From positions 4,080,501 to 4,144,500 of the forward strand of contig NZ_JALJWR010000001.1 in the NCBI RefSeq assembly GCF_024169315.1: a DNA stretch of 64,000 nt, in the 5' to 3' direction. Both the position numbers and the translations under genes were made by a program. Of the stretch, positions 52,795 through 62,350 are shown one piece after another; within the stretch, counting starts at the first letter, position 1; each line of letters begins with the position of its first letter. The stretch is from Pseudomonas migulae. Its GTDB lineage: Bacteria > Pseudomonadota > Gammaproteobacteria > Pseudomonadales > Pseudomonadaceae. The notes under the pieces are model-generated. The model ran no database searches. It was not told where the DNA came from and saw only the letters and a program-made list of their open reading frames with translations.

Positions 52795-53721
52795 GTGAGC
52801 GAGCGTTCCAGCCATTGGCAATTGCAGACCATCGTCAGCCAGCTGCGCACGGCGCGTGCGCAGTGGCGTGCCCAAAATGGCCGTGCCAGCACCGAGCAGG
52901 GTGGGCGCGAATTGCCTTCGCGAGCGGCCATGGCGGAGATTCTTGAAGCTCTCTGCGGGGCGTTGTTCCCGATGCGCCTGGGACCTGTGGATTTGCGCGA
53001 AGAAAGTGAAGACTTCTACGTCGGTCACACCCTCGATGTGGCACTGAATGCACTGCTGGCGCAGGCACGACTCGAATTGCACTACGCCGCACGCCACAGT
53101 CAGCAGGCGGAGGCGGACATCGAGGCAAAAACCATCCAGATCATTCAGGATTTCGCACTCGCCTTGCCGGGACTGCGCAGTTTGTTGGATAGCGACGTGC
53201 TGGCGGCCTATCACGGTGACCCGGCGGCTCGCAGCGTCGATGAAGTGTTGCTGTGCTATCCGGGGATTCTGGCGGTGATTCACCATCGTCTTGCACACCA
53301 TTTGTATCGCGCCGGGTTGCCGTTGCTGGCGCGGATCAGTTCGGAAATTGCCCACTCGGCGACCGGTATCGACATCCACCCGGGCGCGCAAATCGGTCGC
53401 AGCTTCTTCATCGACCACGGGACGGGCGTGGTGATCGGCGAGACCGCGATCATCGGCGAACGCGTGCGGATTTATCAGGCAGTGACTCTGGGCGCCAAGC
53501 GCTTCCCGTCGGATGAAGACGGCCAGTTGCAGAAGGGCCATCCGCGGCATCCGATTGTCGAGGATGATGTGGTGATCTATGCCGGCGCGACGATTCTGGG
53601 GCGGATCACCATCGGCAAGGGCTCGACCATTGGCGGCAACGTCTGGCTGACCCGCAGCGTGCCAGCGGGGTGCAACCTGACCCAGGCGAATCTTCAGCAT
53701 GATGATGGGACGCAGAAGTAA
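52795..53721 (+). CDS. epsC: Serine O-acetyltransferase
   Basis: A 308-residue enzyme making O-acetylserine, the acceptor for sulfide in cysteine synthesis. A long helical N-terminal half is followed by a left-handed beta-helix of hexapeptide repeats with HPGAQIGRSFFIDHGTGVVI (catalytic Asp/His). GTG 52795 has GGAG eight bases upstream. The EpsC-type N-terminus is longer than that of CysE. It completes the route from imported sulfur to cysteine. Confidence 0.9.
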   Translation: MSERSSHWQLQTIVSQLRTARAQWRAQNGRASTEQGGRELPSRAAMAEILEALCGALFPMRLGPVDLREESEDFYVGHTLDVALNALLAQARLELHYAARHSQQAEADIEAKTIQIIQDFALALPGLRSLLDSDVLAAYHGDPAARSVDEVLLCYPGILAVIHHRLAHHLYRAGLPLLARISSEIAHSATGIDIHPGAQIGRSFFIDHGTGVVIGETAIIGERVRIYQAVTLGAKRFPSDEDGQLQKGHPRHPIVEDDVVIYAGATILGRITIGKGSTIGGNVWLTRSVPAGCNLTQANLQHDDGTQK

Positions 53722-53752
53722 GTCTCGAGATCTCTAGTGGTCTTGCTGACGC

Positions 53753-53844
53753 TATCGCGGGCAAGCCACGCTCCCACAGGTTTTGTGTCGAACCTGAATT
53801 TTGTGAACGACATAAAACCTGTGGGAGCGTGGCTTGCCCGCGAT
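53753..53844. repeat. REPIN
   Basis: TATCGCGGGCAAGCCACGCT and inverted partner after epsC. Confidence 0.9.
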
Positions 53845-53952
53845 TGTTTTCAAGCCGAACCCGGAAAATGGCATTTCCTTAATTTCCCTCTGAACGAATC
53901 CCCCAAACCCCACGTCATACCCATCCTTGAGCTAGCGTACACAAACAAGCTT

Positions 53953-54059
53953 TTGTGGCGAGGAAGCTTGCTCCCGCTCGGTTGCGAAGCAGCCGCATCC
54001 CCGGCTAAAACCGGGGTGCCGCTTCGCGACATAACGGGGGCAAGCCCCCTCGCCACAGG
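53953..54059. repeat. Second-class repeat
   Basis: TTGTGGCGAGGAAGCTTGCT and right arm GGGGCAAGCCCCCTCGCCAC, with CCGGCTAAAACCGGGG in the loop; the arms mismatch in the centre. Confidence 0.85.
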
Positions 54060-54101
54060 GTACCGCCGAGCCCTGCGATTAGTCCTTAGCACCCTATTCA
54101 T

Positions 54102-54131
54102 GTTTAACTTGAACGCTCATTCAAGTTAAAC
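54102..54131. promoter_or_regulatory. Perfect 12-base palindrome upstream of betT
   Basis: GTTTAACTTGAA and TTCAAGTTAAAC around CGCTCA, about 90 bases before the start. The shape suits a TetR-type repressor dimer; BetI, the choline-responsive repressor, is a candidate because its sites contain TTGAAC-like halves, but that is inference. Confidence 0.6.
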
Positions 54132-54222
54132 CACCGGTTTGCTGCCCGTTCACAACAGGAGGCTTGCCCTTGCCGAGTCCGTTACTGATTGCCCGGTTTC
54201 ACCCCCTTGAGGCGCACCTTTC

Positions 54223-56217
54223 ATGAGTGCACCGTCCACCCCCGCCAGCGGCCAGGTCCGCATGAATCCGCCGGTGTTCTACTTCGCGGCGACCTTCATC
54301 CTGCTCTTCGGCATCGTCGTCATCGCCATGCCTGAACAGGCCGGCGCCTGGCTGCTGCAAGCGCAAAACTGGGCGGCCAACACGGTCGGCTGGTACTACA
54401 TGCTCGCGATGACCCTGTATCTGGTCTTCGTGGTGGTCACCGCCTTGTCCGGCTACGGCAAGATCAAGCTCGGTGCCGACCACGACGAGCCCGAATTCAG
54501 TTACCTGTCCTGGGCCGGCATGCTGTTCGCCGCCGGGATCAGCATCACGCTGTTCTTCTTTTGCGTGTCCGAACCGCTGACGCACCTGTCGCAACCGCCG
54601 CAAGGCGAGGCCGGCACGGCGGACGCGGCGCGCCAGGCAATGCAGATTCTGTTTCTGCACTGGGGCCTGCACGGCTGGGGTGTGTTTGCCTTCGTCGGCA
54701 TGGCACTCGCCTATTTCGCCTACCGCCACAATCTGCCGCTGGCCTTGCGTTCGGCGCTGTATCCGCTGATCGGCAAACGCATCAACGGCCCAATCGGATA
54801 CGCGGTGGACGGCTTCGGCATCATCGCCACGGTGTTCGGCCTCGGTGCCGACATGGGCTTCGGCGTGTTGCACCTCAACTCGGGGCTCGACTACCTGTTC
54901 GGCGTCGCGCACACCCAGTGGATTCAGGTCGGCCTGATCACGCTGATGATGGGAGCGGCGATCATCGTCGCGGTGTCCGGCGTCGATAAGGGCGTGCGGG
55001 TGATGTCCGACATCAACATGCTGCTGGCCTGTGCGCTGCTGCTGTTCGTGTTGTTCGCCGGCCCGACGCAGCACTTGCTCAACACCCTGATCCAGAACAT
55101 CGGTGACTACCTCGGCGCGTTGCCGATGAAAAGTTTCGACCTCTACGCCTACGACAAACCCAGCGACTGGCTGGGCGGCTGGACAGTGTTCTATTGGGCC
55201 TGGTGGATTGCATGGTCGCCGTTCGTGGGCCTGTTCATCGCCCGGATCTCCCGTGGCCGGACCATCCGCGAATTCGTCTTCGGCGTGCTGTTGATCCCGC
55301 TCGGTTTCACCCTGGCGTGGATGTCGATCTTCGGCAACAGCGCCATCGATCAGGTGCTCAATCACGGCATGAGCGCCCTCGGCATGTCGGCCATCGACAA
55401 CCCCTCAATGACCCTCTACCTGCTGCTGGAAACCTACCCGTGGAGCAAAACCGTGATTGCGGTCACGGTGTTCATCAGCTTCGTGTTCTTCGTCACCTCG
55501 GCCGATTCCGGCACCGTGGTGCTGTCGACGCTCTCCGCCAAGGGCGGCAACCCGGATGAAGACGGGCCGAAATGGCTGCGGGTGTTCTGGGGCGCGATGA
55601 CCGCGCTGGTGACCAGTGCGCTGCTGTTTTCCGGCAGCATCGATGCGCTGAAGTCGGCAGTGGTGCTGACCTCTTTACCGTTCTCGATGATTTTGCTGCT
55701 GATGATGTGGGGACTGCACAAGGCGTTTTATCTGGAGTCGCAAAAGCAGATCGCGCAGTTGCATTCCCTGGCGCCTGTGTCCGGTTCCAGGCGTGGCGGA
55801 TGGCGTCAACGCTTGAGTCAGGCGGTGCATTTCCCGTCGCGGGATGAGGTCTATCGCTTCCTCGACACGACGGTGCGCCCGGCGATTGAAGAAGTCACCG
55901 CGGTGTTCGTCGAGAAGGGCTTGAATGTGGTCACTCAGCCCGATCCGGCGAACGACAGCGTCAGCCTGGAAATCGGTCACGGCGAGCAGCATCCGTTCAT
56001 CTATCAGGTGCAGATGCGTGGTTACTTTACGCCGTCCTTCGCCCGTGGCGGCATGGGTTCCAAGGAGCTCAACAATCGCCGTTATTATCGGGCCGAAGTG
56101 CATTTGAGCGAGGGCAGTCAGGACTACGATCTGGTGGGCTACACCAAGGAGCAGGTCATCAACGACATCCTCGATCAGTACGAGCGGCACATGCAGTTTT
56201 TGCATTTGGTGCGTTGA
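54223..56217 (+). CDS. betT: Choline/betaine transporter of the BCCT family
   Basis: A 664-residue transporter with twelve membrane helices and the family core WTVFYWAWWIAWSPFVGLFI plus GISITLFFFCVSEPL. A cytoplasmic C-terminal part of about 140 residues after the last helix (from about 525) matches the BetT type, where it senses osmotic strength. It takes up choline, or betaine, with sodium or protons. Choline is the substrate favoured by length and C-terminus. GAGG precedes the ATG. A palindromic operator lies upstream. Confidence 0.9.
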   Translation: MSAPSTPASGQVRMNPPVFYFAATFILLFGIVVIAMPEQAGAWLLQAQNWAANTVGWYYMLAMTLYLVFVVVTALSGYGKIKLGADHDEPEFSYLSWAGMLFAAGISITLFFFCVSEPLTHLSQPPQGEAGTADAARQAMQILFLHWGLHGWGVFAFVGMALAYFAYRHNLPLALRSALYPLIGKRINGPIGYAVDGFGIIATVFGLGADMGFGVLHLNSGLDYLFGVAHTQWIQVGLITLMMGAAIIVAVSGVDKGVRVMSDINMLLACALLLFVLFAGPTQHLLNTLIQNIGDYLGALPMKSFDLYAYDKPSDWLGGWTVFYWAWWIAWSPFVGLFIARISRGRTIREFVFGVLLIPLGFTLAWMSIFGNSAIDQVLNHGMSALGMSAIDNPSMTLYLLLETYPWSKTVIAVTVFISFVFFVTSADSGTVVLSTLSAKGGNPDEDGPKWLRVFWGAMTALVTSALLFSGSIDALKSAVVLTSLPFSMILLLMMWGLHKAFYLESQKQIAQLHSLAPVSGSRRGGWRQRLSQAVHFPSRDEVYRFLDTTVRPAIEEVTAVFVEKGLNVVTQPDPANDSVSLEIGHGEQHPFIYQVQMRGYFTPSFARGGMGSKELNNRRYYRAEVHLSEGSQDYDLVGYTKEQVINDILDQYERHMQFLHLVR

Positions 56218-56234
56218 CCGGCAACCGGTGGCGC

Positions 56235-56495
56235 TCAGGTCTCGCTGCTCATCACCATGAACAGCACCAGCGCCGCCACCGGTATACCAAACACCACGCT
56301 GCCGACCACCAGCTCCGTCGTCACGGACTGGCCGGCAGTGACCACGCCGATGGCACCGTTGATCATCGTCAGGGCCAGCCACAGGATGATGAAACTGTAG
56401 GTCAGGGTCTGCCGACCGAAGCCGATTTTCTCGCCGATGAACAGCATCAGCGCCAGGAGGACCAGGCCGAAGAAGATGATGATGGTGGTGTGCAT
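56235..56495 (-). CDS. Small membrane protein of unknown function
   Basis: An 86-residue protein with three hydrophobic segments (TTIIIFFGLVLLALMLFIGE, SFIILWLALTMINGAIGVVT and VVFGIPVAALVLFMVM). GGGAGGAA lies before ATG 56495. It is convergent with betT. No family recognised. Confidence 0.7.
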   Translation of the reverse strand: MHTTIIIFFGLVLLALMLFIGEKIGFGRQTLTYSFIILWLALTMINGAIGVVTAGQSVTTELVVGSVVFGIPVAALVLFMVMSSET

Positions 56496-56535
56496 GGTGT
56501 GTTCCTCCCTTCAGATGTGCTTCGCCTGTAAAGCC

Positions 56536-56632
56536 GCCTTCGCGGGCAAGCCCGCTCCCACATAGTGCTCTGTAGTACAAAAATTTTGTGTTCAATCGAG
56601 ATCGAATGTGGGAGCGGGCTTGCTCGCGAAGG
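56536..56632. repeat. REPIN
   Basis: CCTTCGCGGGCAAGCCCGCT and inverted partner TGTGGGAGCGGGCTTGCTCG. Confidence 0.9.
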
Positions 56633-56689
56633 GGGCATCTCGGTCTCCCTGCTCACCTTTGAGCATAGGCGTCGGTGCGCGCTCTGTGC

Positions 56690-57430
56690 TTAAACCAACC
56701 CGCCATTGACCCGCAGGATCTGCCCGTTGACCCACGCCGAATCCGGCCCGACGAGGAAGGACACAACGCGGGAGATATCCTCCGGCTGGGCCAGGCGTTC
56801 CAGCGGTGGCATCCTGGCGAAGGTTTGAATTTGCTCTTCGCTCTTGCCGTGAAGGAACAGATCGGTCGCCACCGGGCCGGGGGCGACGGCGTTGACGGTG
56901 ATGTGGCGGCCGCGCATTTCCTTGGCGAACACCTGAGTCAGGGATTCCACCGCCGCTTTGCTGGCGATGTATACCGCGTAACCCGGCAAGTTCATACCGA
57001 CGGTGCTGCTGGAAAAGTTGACGATCCGCCCGCCGCTGTTCAGGCGTGTCGCCGCTTCACGCAACGTGTTGAACGTGCCGCGAGCGTGGATGTTGAAGTT
57101 CTGGTCGAACAGCTCGTCAGTGTGTTGCGCCAGCGGCATCACTTTGAGAATGCCGGCGTTGTTGATCAACACATCGACTTTGCCCAGCTGCGTTTCGGTT
57201 TCATCGAACATCCGGCGTACGTCGTCGGCATTGGCCACGTCAGCCTTGATCGCTATGGCTTGATGGCCGGCCTGACGCAACTCGACAACCAGTCTGGATG
57301 CTTCGGAGGCGCTGCTGGCGTAGTTGATGGCGACGGCGAAACCTTCGCTGGCCAGTTGTCTGGCGATGACAGCGCCGATGCCGCGGGAGGCGCCGGTCAC
57401 GATGGCAACTTTCGACGTTTGAGTCGTCAT
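56690..57430 (-). CDS. Short-chain dehydrogenase/reductase
   Basis: A 246-residue SDR with cofactor loop GASRGIG (13-19), NNAG (90-93) and catalytic Ser (141-142), Y154 and K158 (YIASK). The motif DVANADD and length are typical of NADPH-dependent keto-reductases. The substrate is unknown. A divergent LysR-type gene 129 bases away probably regulates it. Confidence 0.85.
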   Translation of the reverse strand: MTTQTSKVAIVTGASRGIGAVIARQLASEGFAVAINYASSASEASRLVVELRQAGHQAIAIKADVANADDVRRMFDETETQLGKVDVLINNAGILKVMPLAQHTDELFDQNFNIHARGTFNTLREAATRLNSGGRIVNFSSSTVGMNLPGYAVYIASKAAVESLTQVFAKEMRGRHITVNAVAPGPVATDLFLHGKSEEQIQTFARMPPLERLAQPEDISRVVSFLVGPDSAWVNGQILRVNGGLV

Positions 57431-57559
57431 GGTGGTGAATCCTTTGAAGGTGTTGGTTGGGGTTGAAGCCAGATTCACATGTTTACTCAGGTCGATAAAT
57501 GCACGAGAGTTGCCTTGACTGTTCAATAATCGCCAACAATCGAAGCCCCGGAGCGCAGC

Positions 57560-58450
57560 GTGGATCAAGTCAAGGCAATGAAGGTTTTCGTGCGGATCTA
57601 CGAGCGCAGCAGCTTCACACTGGCTGCCGAAGACCTGAACCTGCCGCGAGCAACCCTGACCCACACGCTGAATCAGTTCGAAGCCTGGCTGGGCACGCGT
57701 TTACTGGAGCGCAGCACGCGCAAGGTGCGTCCAACACTGGATGGCGAGGCGTACTACCTGCGTTGTGTGCAGTTGCTGGCGGAGCTGGAAGAAGCCGAAC
57801 TGGCCTTTCGCAGCGTGGCGCCGAAGGGACGATTGCGCGTGGATTTGCATGGCACGCTGGCCAGGCATTTCGTGATCCCTGCGTTGCCGCAGTTCATGGC
57901 CCGTTACCCGGATATCGAACTGTCCATCAGCGAGGCGGACCGTCTCGTCGACCTGATTGCCGAAGGTGTCGACTGCGTACTGCGCGCAGGCACCCTCGGC
58001 GACTCGGCGTTGATCGGCAAACGTGTGGCCAACCTGCGGCAGATCACCTGCGCCAGCCCTGCGTATCTGCGCAAATACGGTGAGCCGAAAACCCTCGAAG
58101 ACCTGAAACACCATCGCGCGGTGAACTACGTCTCGCGCACCACGGCCAAGTTGTTTCCGTTCGAATTCATGGTCGATGGCGAGTTGAAGGAAGTGGCCAT
58201 CGACGGCGCGATTTCGGCGTTCGGCGCGGAAATCTACGCCGCGTCGGCCATTGCCGGACTGGGTTTGATCCAGTGCCCGCATTACCGAATGGAATCGTTG
58301 ATTGCACAGGGGGTGGTGCAGGAAATCCTGATCGACACCCCACCGCCGCCGATGCCGGTTTCAGTGCTGTATCCGCACAACCGACACATGTCGCCACGGG
58401 TTCGGGTGTTTGTGGATTGGTTGGGGGAGGTGTTTGCGGGGGCCGTTTGA
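57560..58450 (+). CDS. LysR-family transcription regulator
   Basis: A 296-residue regulator with an N-terminal helix-turn-helix (FTLAAEDLNLPRATLTHTLN) and a periplasmic-binding-type effector domain (LIAEGVDCVLRAGTLGDSAL). This effector signature is seen in regulators that sit beside SDR or other oxidoreductase genes. The start is GTG 57560. It likely controls the divergent SDR gene and perhaps itself. Confidence 0.9.
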   Translation: MDQVKAMKVFVRIYERSSFTLAAEDLNLPRATLTHTLNQFEAWLGTRLLERSTRKVRPTLDGEAYYLRCVQLLAELEEAELAFRSVAPKGRLRVDLHGTLARHFVIPALPQFMARYPDIELSISEADRLVDLIAEGVDCVLRAGTLGDSALIGKRVANLRQITCASPAYLRKYGEPKTLEDLKHHRAVNYVSRTTAKLFPFEFMVDGELKEVAIDGAISAFGAEIYAASAIAGLGLIQCPHYRMESLIAQGVVQEILIDTPPPPMPVSVLYPHNRHMSPRVRVFVDWLGEVFAGAV

Positions 58451-58496
58451 AGGCGGGTGATAATTGCGAGAAAACCGGCGCTGAAGATGAAACTTG

Positions 58497-58508
58497 TGAA
58501 ACGTTTCA
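58497..58508. promoter_or_regulatory. Palindrome of LacI-family operator type
   Basis: TGAAACGTTTCA, perfect over 12 bases, 103 bases before the aldo/keto reductase start. It is close to the FruR/Cra core operator known in enterobacteria and Pseudomonas; the link is inference. Confidence 0.5.
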
Positions 58509-58610
58509 GCATTTCCTCGAGTCCGAGGTTTATCGGCGTTTGTCTGGGCGTATGCTGGGCAACTTGCGAAGCAGTCGATACCAACTTCAAGACAGACAAG
58601 AGAGGATTCG

Positions 58611-59648
58611 ATGACCTACACCGCTGCCGAAAACCGCTACGATTCCATCCCTTACCGCCGCGTCGGTCGCAGCGGTCTGGTGTTGCCGGCGTTGTCCCTG
58701 GGCCTGTGGCACAACTTCGGCGACAGCACACCGATCGACACCCAGCGTTCGTTGCTGCGCACGGCGTTCGATCTGGGGATCAACCACTTCGACCTGGCCA
58801 ACAACTACGGCCCGCCGTACGGCAGTGCCGAAATCAATTTCGGCCGTTTGCTGCGCGAAGACTTCAAGCAGTATCGCGATGAGCTGATCATTTCCAGCAA
58901 GGCCGGTTGGGACATGTGGCCCGGTCCTTATGGGCAGGGCGGCGGTTCGCGCAAATACGTGCTCGCCAGTCTTGATCAGAGCCTGCAGCGCCTGGGCCTG
59001 GATTATGTGGATATTTTCTATTCGCACCGCTTCGATCCGGACACTCCGCTGGAGGAAACCGCCAGCGCATTGGCTACGGCGGTGCAGCAGGGCAAGGCGT
59101 TGTACATCGGCATCTCGTCGTATTCCGGGGTGAAAACCCGTGAGATGGCGGCGCTGTTGAAAGAGTGGAAAGTGCCGTTGCTGATTCACCAGCCGGCCTA
59201 CAACCTGCTCAATCGCTGGGTGGAAAAGGACCTGCTGGACGTCACCGACGAACTGGGCACCGGTGTGATTGCGTTCACGCCGTTGGCGCAGGGTTTGTTG
59301 ACCGACAAATACCTCAACGGCATTCCGAAGGACGCGCGGGTCAATCGTCCGGGCGGCGGTTCCTTGCAGTCATCGCACCTGTCGGAGGCCAACATCGCCC
59401 ATGTGCGCGGGCTCAACGAAATCGCCAAGCGTCGCGGTCAGAGCCTGGCGCAACTGGCGTTGGCCTGGACGCTGCGCGATCCGCGCGTGACCTCGGCGCT
59501 GATCGGTGCGAGCCGGCCGGAGCAGATCATCGAGAACGTTGGGGCGTTGAAGAATTTGAGCTTCAGTGGGGAGGAGTTGGCGGAGATTGACCGGTTCGCC
59601 CAAGAGGGCGGGATCAATCTTTGGGAGAAGCCTTCGACGGCTGAGTAA
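58611..59648 (+). CDS. Aldo/keto reductase, L-glyceraldehyde 3-phosphate reductase type
   Basis: A 345-residue NADPH-dependent reductase of the YghZ/Gpr (AKR14) group. D61 and Y66 (FDLANNYGPPYGSAE), K97 (SSKAGW) and the following His (YSHRFDP) make the catalytic tetrad. The N-terminus RYDSIPYRRVGRSGLVLPA is typical of the group. Such enzymes reduce L-glyceraldehyde 3-phosphate, methylglyoxal and related aldehydes. GAGAGGA precedes ATG 58611. Confidence 0.88.
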   Translation: MTYTAAENRYDSIPYRRVGRSGLVLPALSLGLWHNFGDSTPIDTQRSLLRTAFDLGINHFDLANNYGPPYGSAEINFGRLLREDFKQYRDELIISSKAGWDMWPGPYGQGGGSRKYVLASLDQSLQRLGLDYVDIFYSHRFDPDTPLEETASALATAVQQGKALYIGISSYSGVKTREMAALLKEWKVPLLIHQPAYNLLNRWVEKDLLDVTDELGTGVIAFTPLAQGLLTDKYLNGIPKDARVNRPGGGSLQSSHLSEANIAHVRGLNEIAKRRGQSLAQLALAWTLRDPRVTSALIGASRPEQIIENVGALKNLSFSGEELAEIDRFAQEGGINLWEKPSTAE

Positions 59649-59685
59649 GCGCCAGGCGCCGGAGCCTCTGACGCCTGTTACATCG

Positions 59686-59780
59686 CTATCGCGGGCAAGC
59701 CCGCTCCCACAGGATTATCGGTTGGCCACAGAGTGTTGGTTCAACACATAAACCCTGTGGGAGCGGGCTTGCCCGCGATG
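59686..59780. repeat. REPIN
   Basis: TATCGCGGGCAAGCCCGCTC and inverted partner, between the reductase and tauD. Confidence 0.9.
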
Positions 59781-59811
59781 GGGCCATCACGTTCAGTAAA
59801 GAAGCTGGCTG

Positions 59812-60654
59812 TTACCGAAAAAACGGCACATCCCCCAACACCGTCGCCCGCTGCATCACCCGCCGCGCCGGTCGGTAATCATCCACCGCGTAATGCTGCG
59901 TCACGCGGTTATCCCAGAACGCCACGTCATCCTTCTGCCAGCGCCAGCGAATGGTGAATTCGGGGCGTGTTGCATGGGCAAACAAAAACTTCAGGATCAC
60001 CTCGCTCTCGGTTTCCGACAGCTCATTGATCTTCGCCGTGAAGCCTTCATTGACGAACAGCGAGCGGCGTCCGCTCACCGGGTGCGTGCGGATGACCGGG
60101 TGCGACAGCGGCGGATTTTTCCGGCGTGCCTCTTCCCACTGCGCCAGCGCCTCAGGCGTATTGCCGTAGCGTTCCAGCGGAAACGAGCGAGTGAAATCGT
60201 GGGTCGCCGTCAGCCCTTCAAGCAAACTCTTCATCGGCGCGGACAACGCTTCATACGCTGCAATGCCACTGGCCCACAACGTGTCGCCACCAAACTCCGG
60301 CAGCAACTTGGCGCTGAGCACCGCGCCCAGCGCCGGGGTCGGCAGGAAGGTCACGTCGGTGTGCCAGATGGCGTTGTCGCGTACGTCGGTGACGGCGGTG
60401 TCGAGGATCAGCACCTCCGGCTGTTCGGGCACATTCGGGTAGATCGGGTGAATGTGCAGATCGCCAAAATTGGCGGCGAAACGCGCCTGTTGCTGCGGCG
60501 TGATCGGTTGGTCGCGGAAGAACAGCACTTGATGCTTGAGCAGCGCCTGCTCGATGACATCGCGTTGTTCCAGATTTAGCGGCTGACTGATGTCGATGCC
60601 GTTGATTTGCGCGCCGAGCGCGGAGCTGAGGGGGACGATTGTCAGGTGGCTCAT
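59812..60654 (-). CDS. tauD: Taurine dioxygenase
   Basis: Splits taurine into sulfite and aminoacetaldehyde with 2-oxoglutarate, oxygen and iron(II). The 280-residue protein has the facial triad H98-x-D100 (WHTDVTF) and H254 (TQHYAVDDY), with the 2-oxoglutarate Arg nearby (RPARRVMQR). It is last in tauABCD, 55 bases after tauC. The sulfite formed enters cysteine synthesis. Confidence 0.95.
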   Translation of the reverse strand: MSHLTIVPLSSALGAQINGIDISQPLNLEQRDVIEQALLKHQVLFFRDQPITPQQQARFAANFGDLHIHPIYPNVPEQPEVLILDTAVTDVRDNAIWHTDVTFLPTPALGAVLSAKLLPEFGGDTLWASGIAAYEALSAPMKSLLEGLTATHDFTRSFPLERYGNTPEALAQWEEARRKNPPLSHPVIRTHPVSGRRSLFVNEGFTAKINELSETESEVILKFLFAHATRPEFTIRWRWQKDDVAFWDNRVTQHYAVDDYRPARRVMQRATVLGDVPFFR

Positions 60655-60709
60655 GGTCTTTCTCTTCAATCCGGGGTGCCGAGCTGTCGGCATGGTCAAT
60701 GACAAGTCT

Positions 60710-61543
60710 TTAGTGAGCCTGGCCGTGCCACGGCACCAGTTTGCGCTGCAGGGCGCGCAGACCCATTTCCATGGCAAAGGCGATCAGCGCAATCACCAGA
60801 ATCCCCAGCACCACCACATCGGTGACCAGGAACTGCGCGGCTGACTGGACCATGAAGCCCAAACCGCTGGTGGCGGCGATCAGTTCGGCGGCGACCAACG
60901 TCGACCAGCCCACACCCAGGCCAATGCGCACGCCAGTCAAAATATCCGGCAAGGCGCTCGGCAGAATCACATGGCGAATCAATTGCGCGCGGGTCGCACC
61001 CAGCGACTGCGCGGCGCGCAACTTGGCCGGGTCGACGGTGCGCACGCCGGTCGCGGTCGCGATGGCGATCGGGGCGAAAATCGCCAGGTAGATCAGCAAG
61101 ACCTTCGACAATTCACCAATGCCGCACCAGATAACGATCAGCGGCAAATAGGCCAGTGGTGGAATCGGACGGTAGAACTCGATCAGTGGATCGAGAATGC
61201 CGCGCGCGATGCGGTTGGCACCGATCGCAATGCCGACCGGCACGGCGGTCAGCACGGCAAAACCGAGACCCAGACCGATGCGGCTAAGACTGGCGCCCAA
61301 GTGCTGCCACAGCGTCGAATCCATGTAGCCGCTGGTCACCAGCAGCCAGCCTTTTTGCAGCACGGCGGATGGCGGCGGCAGAAACAGAGGTTCGATCATT
61401 CCTGTGGCGGTAACGGCCCACCAAATAGCGACCAGCGCGACCAGGGTCAACACACTGATCCATCGGGTGCTCAAACTGCGACGGACAGGAATGACCGTCG
61501 CACCCGGTTTCACCGTCACGGCCGGAATTTCATAGCTGCTCAT
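60710..61543 (-). CDS. tauC: Taurine ABC transporter permease
   Basis: A 277-residue inner membrane protein with six helices and the coupling motif [23 protein letters not shown] 61543 overlaps the tauB stop by ATGA and starts [20 protein letters not shown]; a longer upstream frame overlaps tauB and is rejected. Confidence 0.94.
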   Translation of the reverse strand: MSSYEIPAVTVKPGATVIPVRRSLSTRWISVLTLVALVAIWWAVTATGMIEPLFLPPPSAVLQKGWLLVTSGYMDSTLWQHLGASLSRIGLGLGFAVLTAVPVGIAIGANRIARGILDPLIEFYRPIPPLAYLPLIVIWCGIGELSKVLLIYLAIFAPIAIATATGVRTVDPAKLRAAQSLGATRAQLIRHVILPSALPDILTGVRIGLGVGWSTLVAAELIAATSGLGFMVQSAAQFLVTDVVVLGILVIALIAFAMEMGLRALQRKLVPWHGQAH

Positions 61544-62334
61544 GCGCGCTCCTGCCGCGTGGCGGCGCTGCGTTGGGAGAACACTTTGGCGAGTACGTGT
61601 TCGCGGGTTTCGATAAAACGCGGGTCGGATTTGATCGACCGTGCGGACTCGCCGGCGGCGTAACGCTGACCGAAATCCAGGCTCAGGCGCTCGACGATTT
61701 GCCCGGGGTTTGGCGCCAGCAGAATCAGGTCCGTGGCGAGGAACACCGCTTCCTCGATGTCGTGGGTAATCAGGAACACCGGTTTGGCAGTGCGCTGCCA
61801 CACTTGCAGCAGCAACTCCTGCATCTGTTCACGGGTGAAGGCGTCGAGGGCGCCGAAAGGTTCGTCCATCAGCAATACGCGAGGGTCGGCGGCGAGTGCG
61901 CGAGCGAGGCCGACACGTTGCTTCTGGCCGCCCGAGAGCTGCCAGATGCGGCGATGCTCGAAACCGGAAAGGTCCACCAGTGCGAGCATTTCCCGGGCGC
62001 GGATTTCGCGTTTGTCCCGGGAAACACCGGCCAGTTCCAGACCGAAACCCACGTTGGCCAGCACGTCCTGCCAAGGCAACAAGGCATCGTCCTGGAACAC
62101 CACGCCACGTTCGGCGCTCGGGCCTTTGACGGGCACGCCATCGAGGGTGACGCGCCCGGCGCTGGGTTCGACGAAACCGGCAATCAGGTTCAACAGCGAA
62201 GTCTTGCCACTGCCGGACGGGCCGAGGGCGACCAGCAACTGCTGGGGCCCAAGACTCAGGGAAATATCCGCCAATACCGGTTCCGGGCTACCGGGGTACT
62301 GTGCGCTGATGCGCTCCAGCTGTAGCAAAGCCAT
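61540..62334 (-). CDS. tauB: Taurine ABC transporter ATP-binding protein
   Basis: A 264-residue ATPase: Walker [10 protein letters not shown], signature LSGGQKQR, Walker [16 protein letters not shown] and H-loop THDIEEA. It powers taurine uptake. Sixteen bases separate it from tauA. Confidence 0.95.
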   Translation of the reverse strand: MALLQLERISAQYPGSPEPVLADISLSLGPQQLLVALGPSGSGKTSLLNLIAGFVEPSAGRVTLDGVPVKGPSAERGVVFQDDALLPWQDVLANVGFGLELAGVSRDKREIRAREMLALVDLSGFEHRRIWQLSGGQKQRVGLARALAADPRVLLMDEPFGALDAFTREQMQELLLQVWQRTAKPVFLITHDIEEAVFLATDLILLAPNPGQIVERLSLDFGQRYAAGESARSIKSDPRFIETREHVLAKVFSQRSAATRQERA

Positions 62335-62350
62335 CGCAAATAACTCCCGA

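Larger units (their letters stand above)
53722..54222. other. Region between epsC and betT
   Basis: About 500 bases holding a REPIN (53753-53844), a second-class repeat (53953-54059) and a palindromic operator (54102-54131) before betT. No gene recognised. Confidence 0.65.

Noticed and set aside
56690..57664. A longer start for the SDR gene up to 57664
   Set aside because: It would overlap the LysR gene start and lacks a ribosome binding site; ATG 57430 begins right before the cofactor loop.
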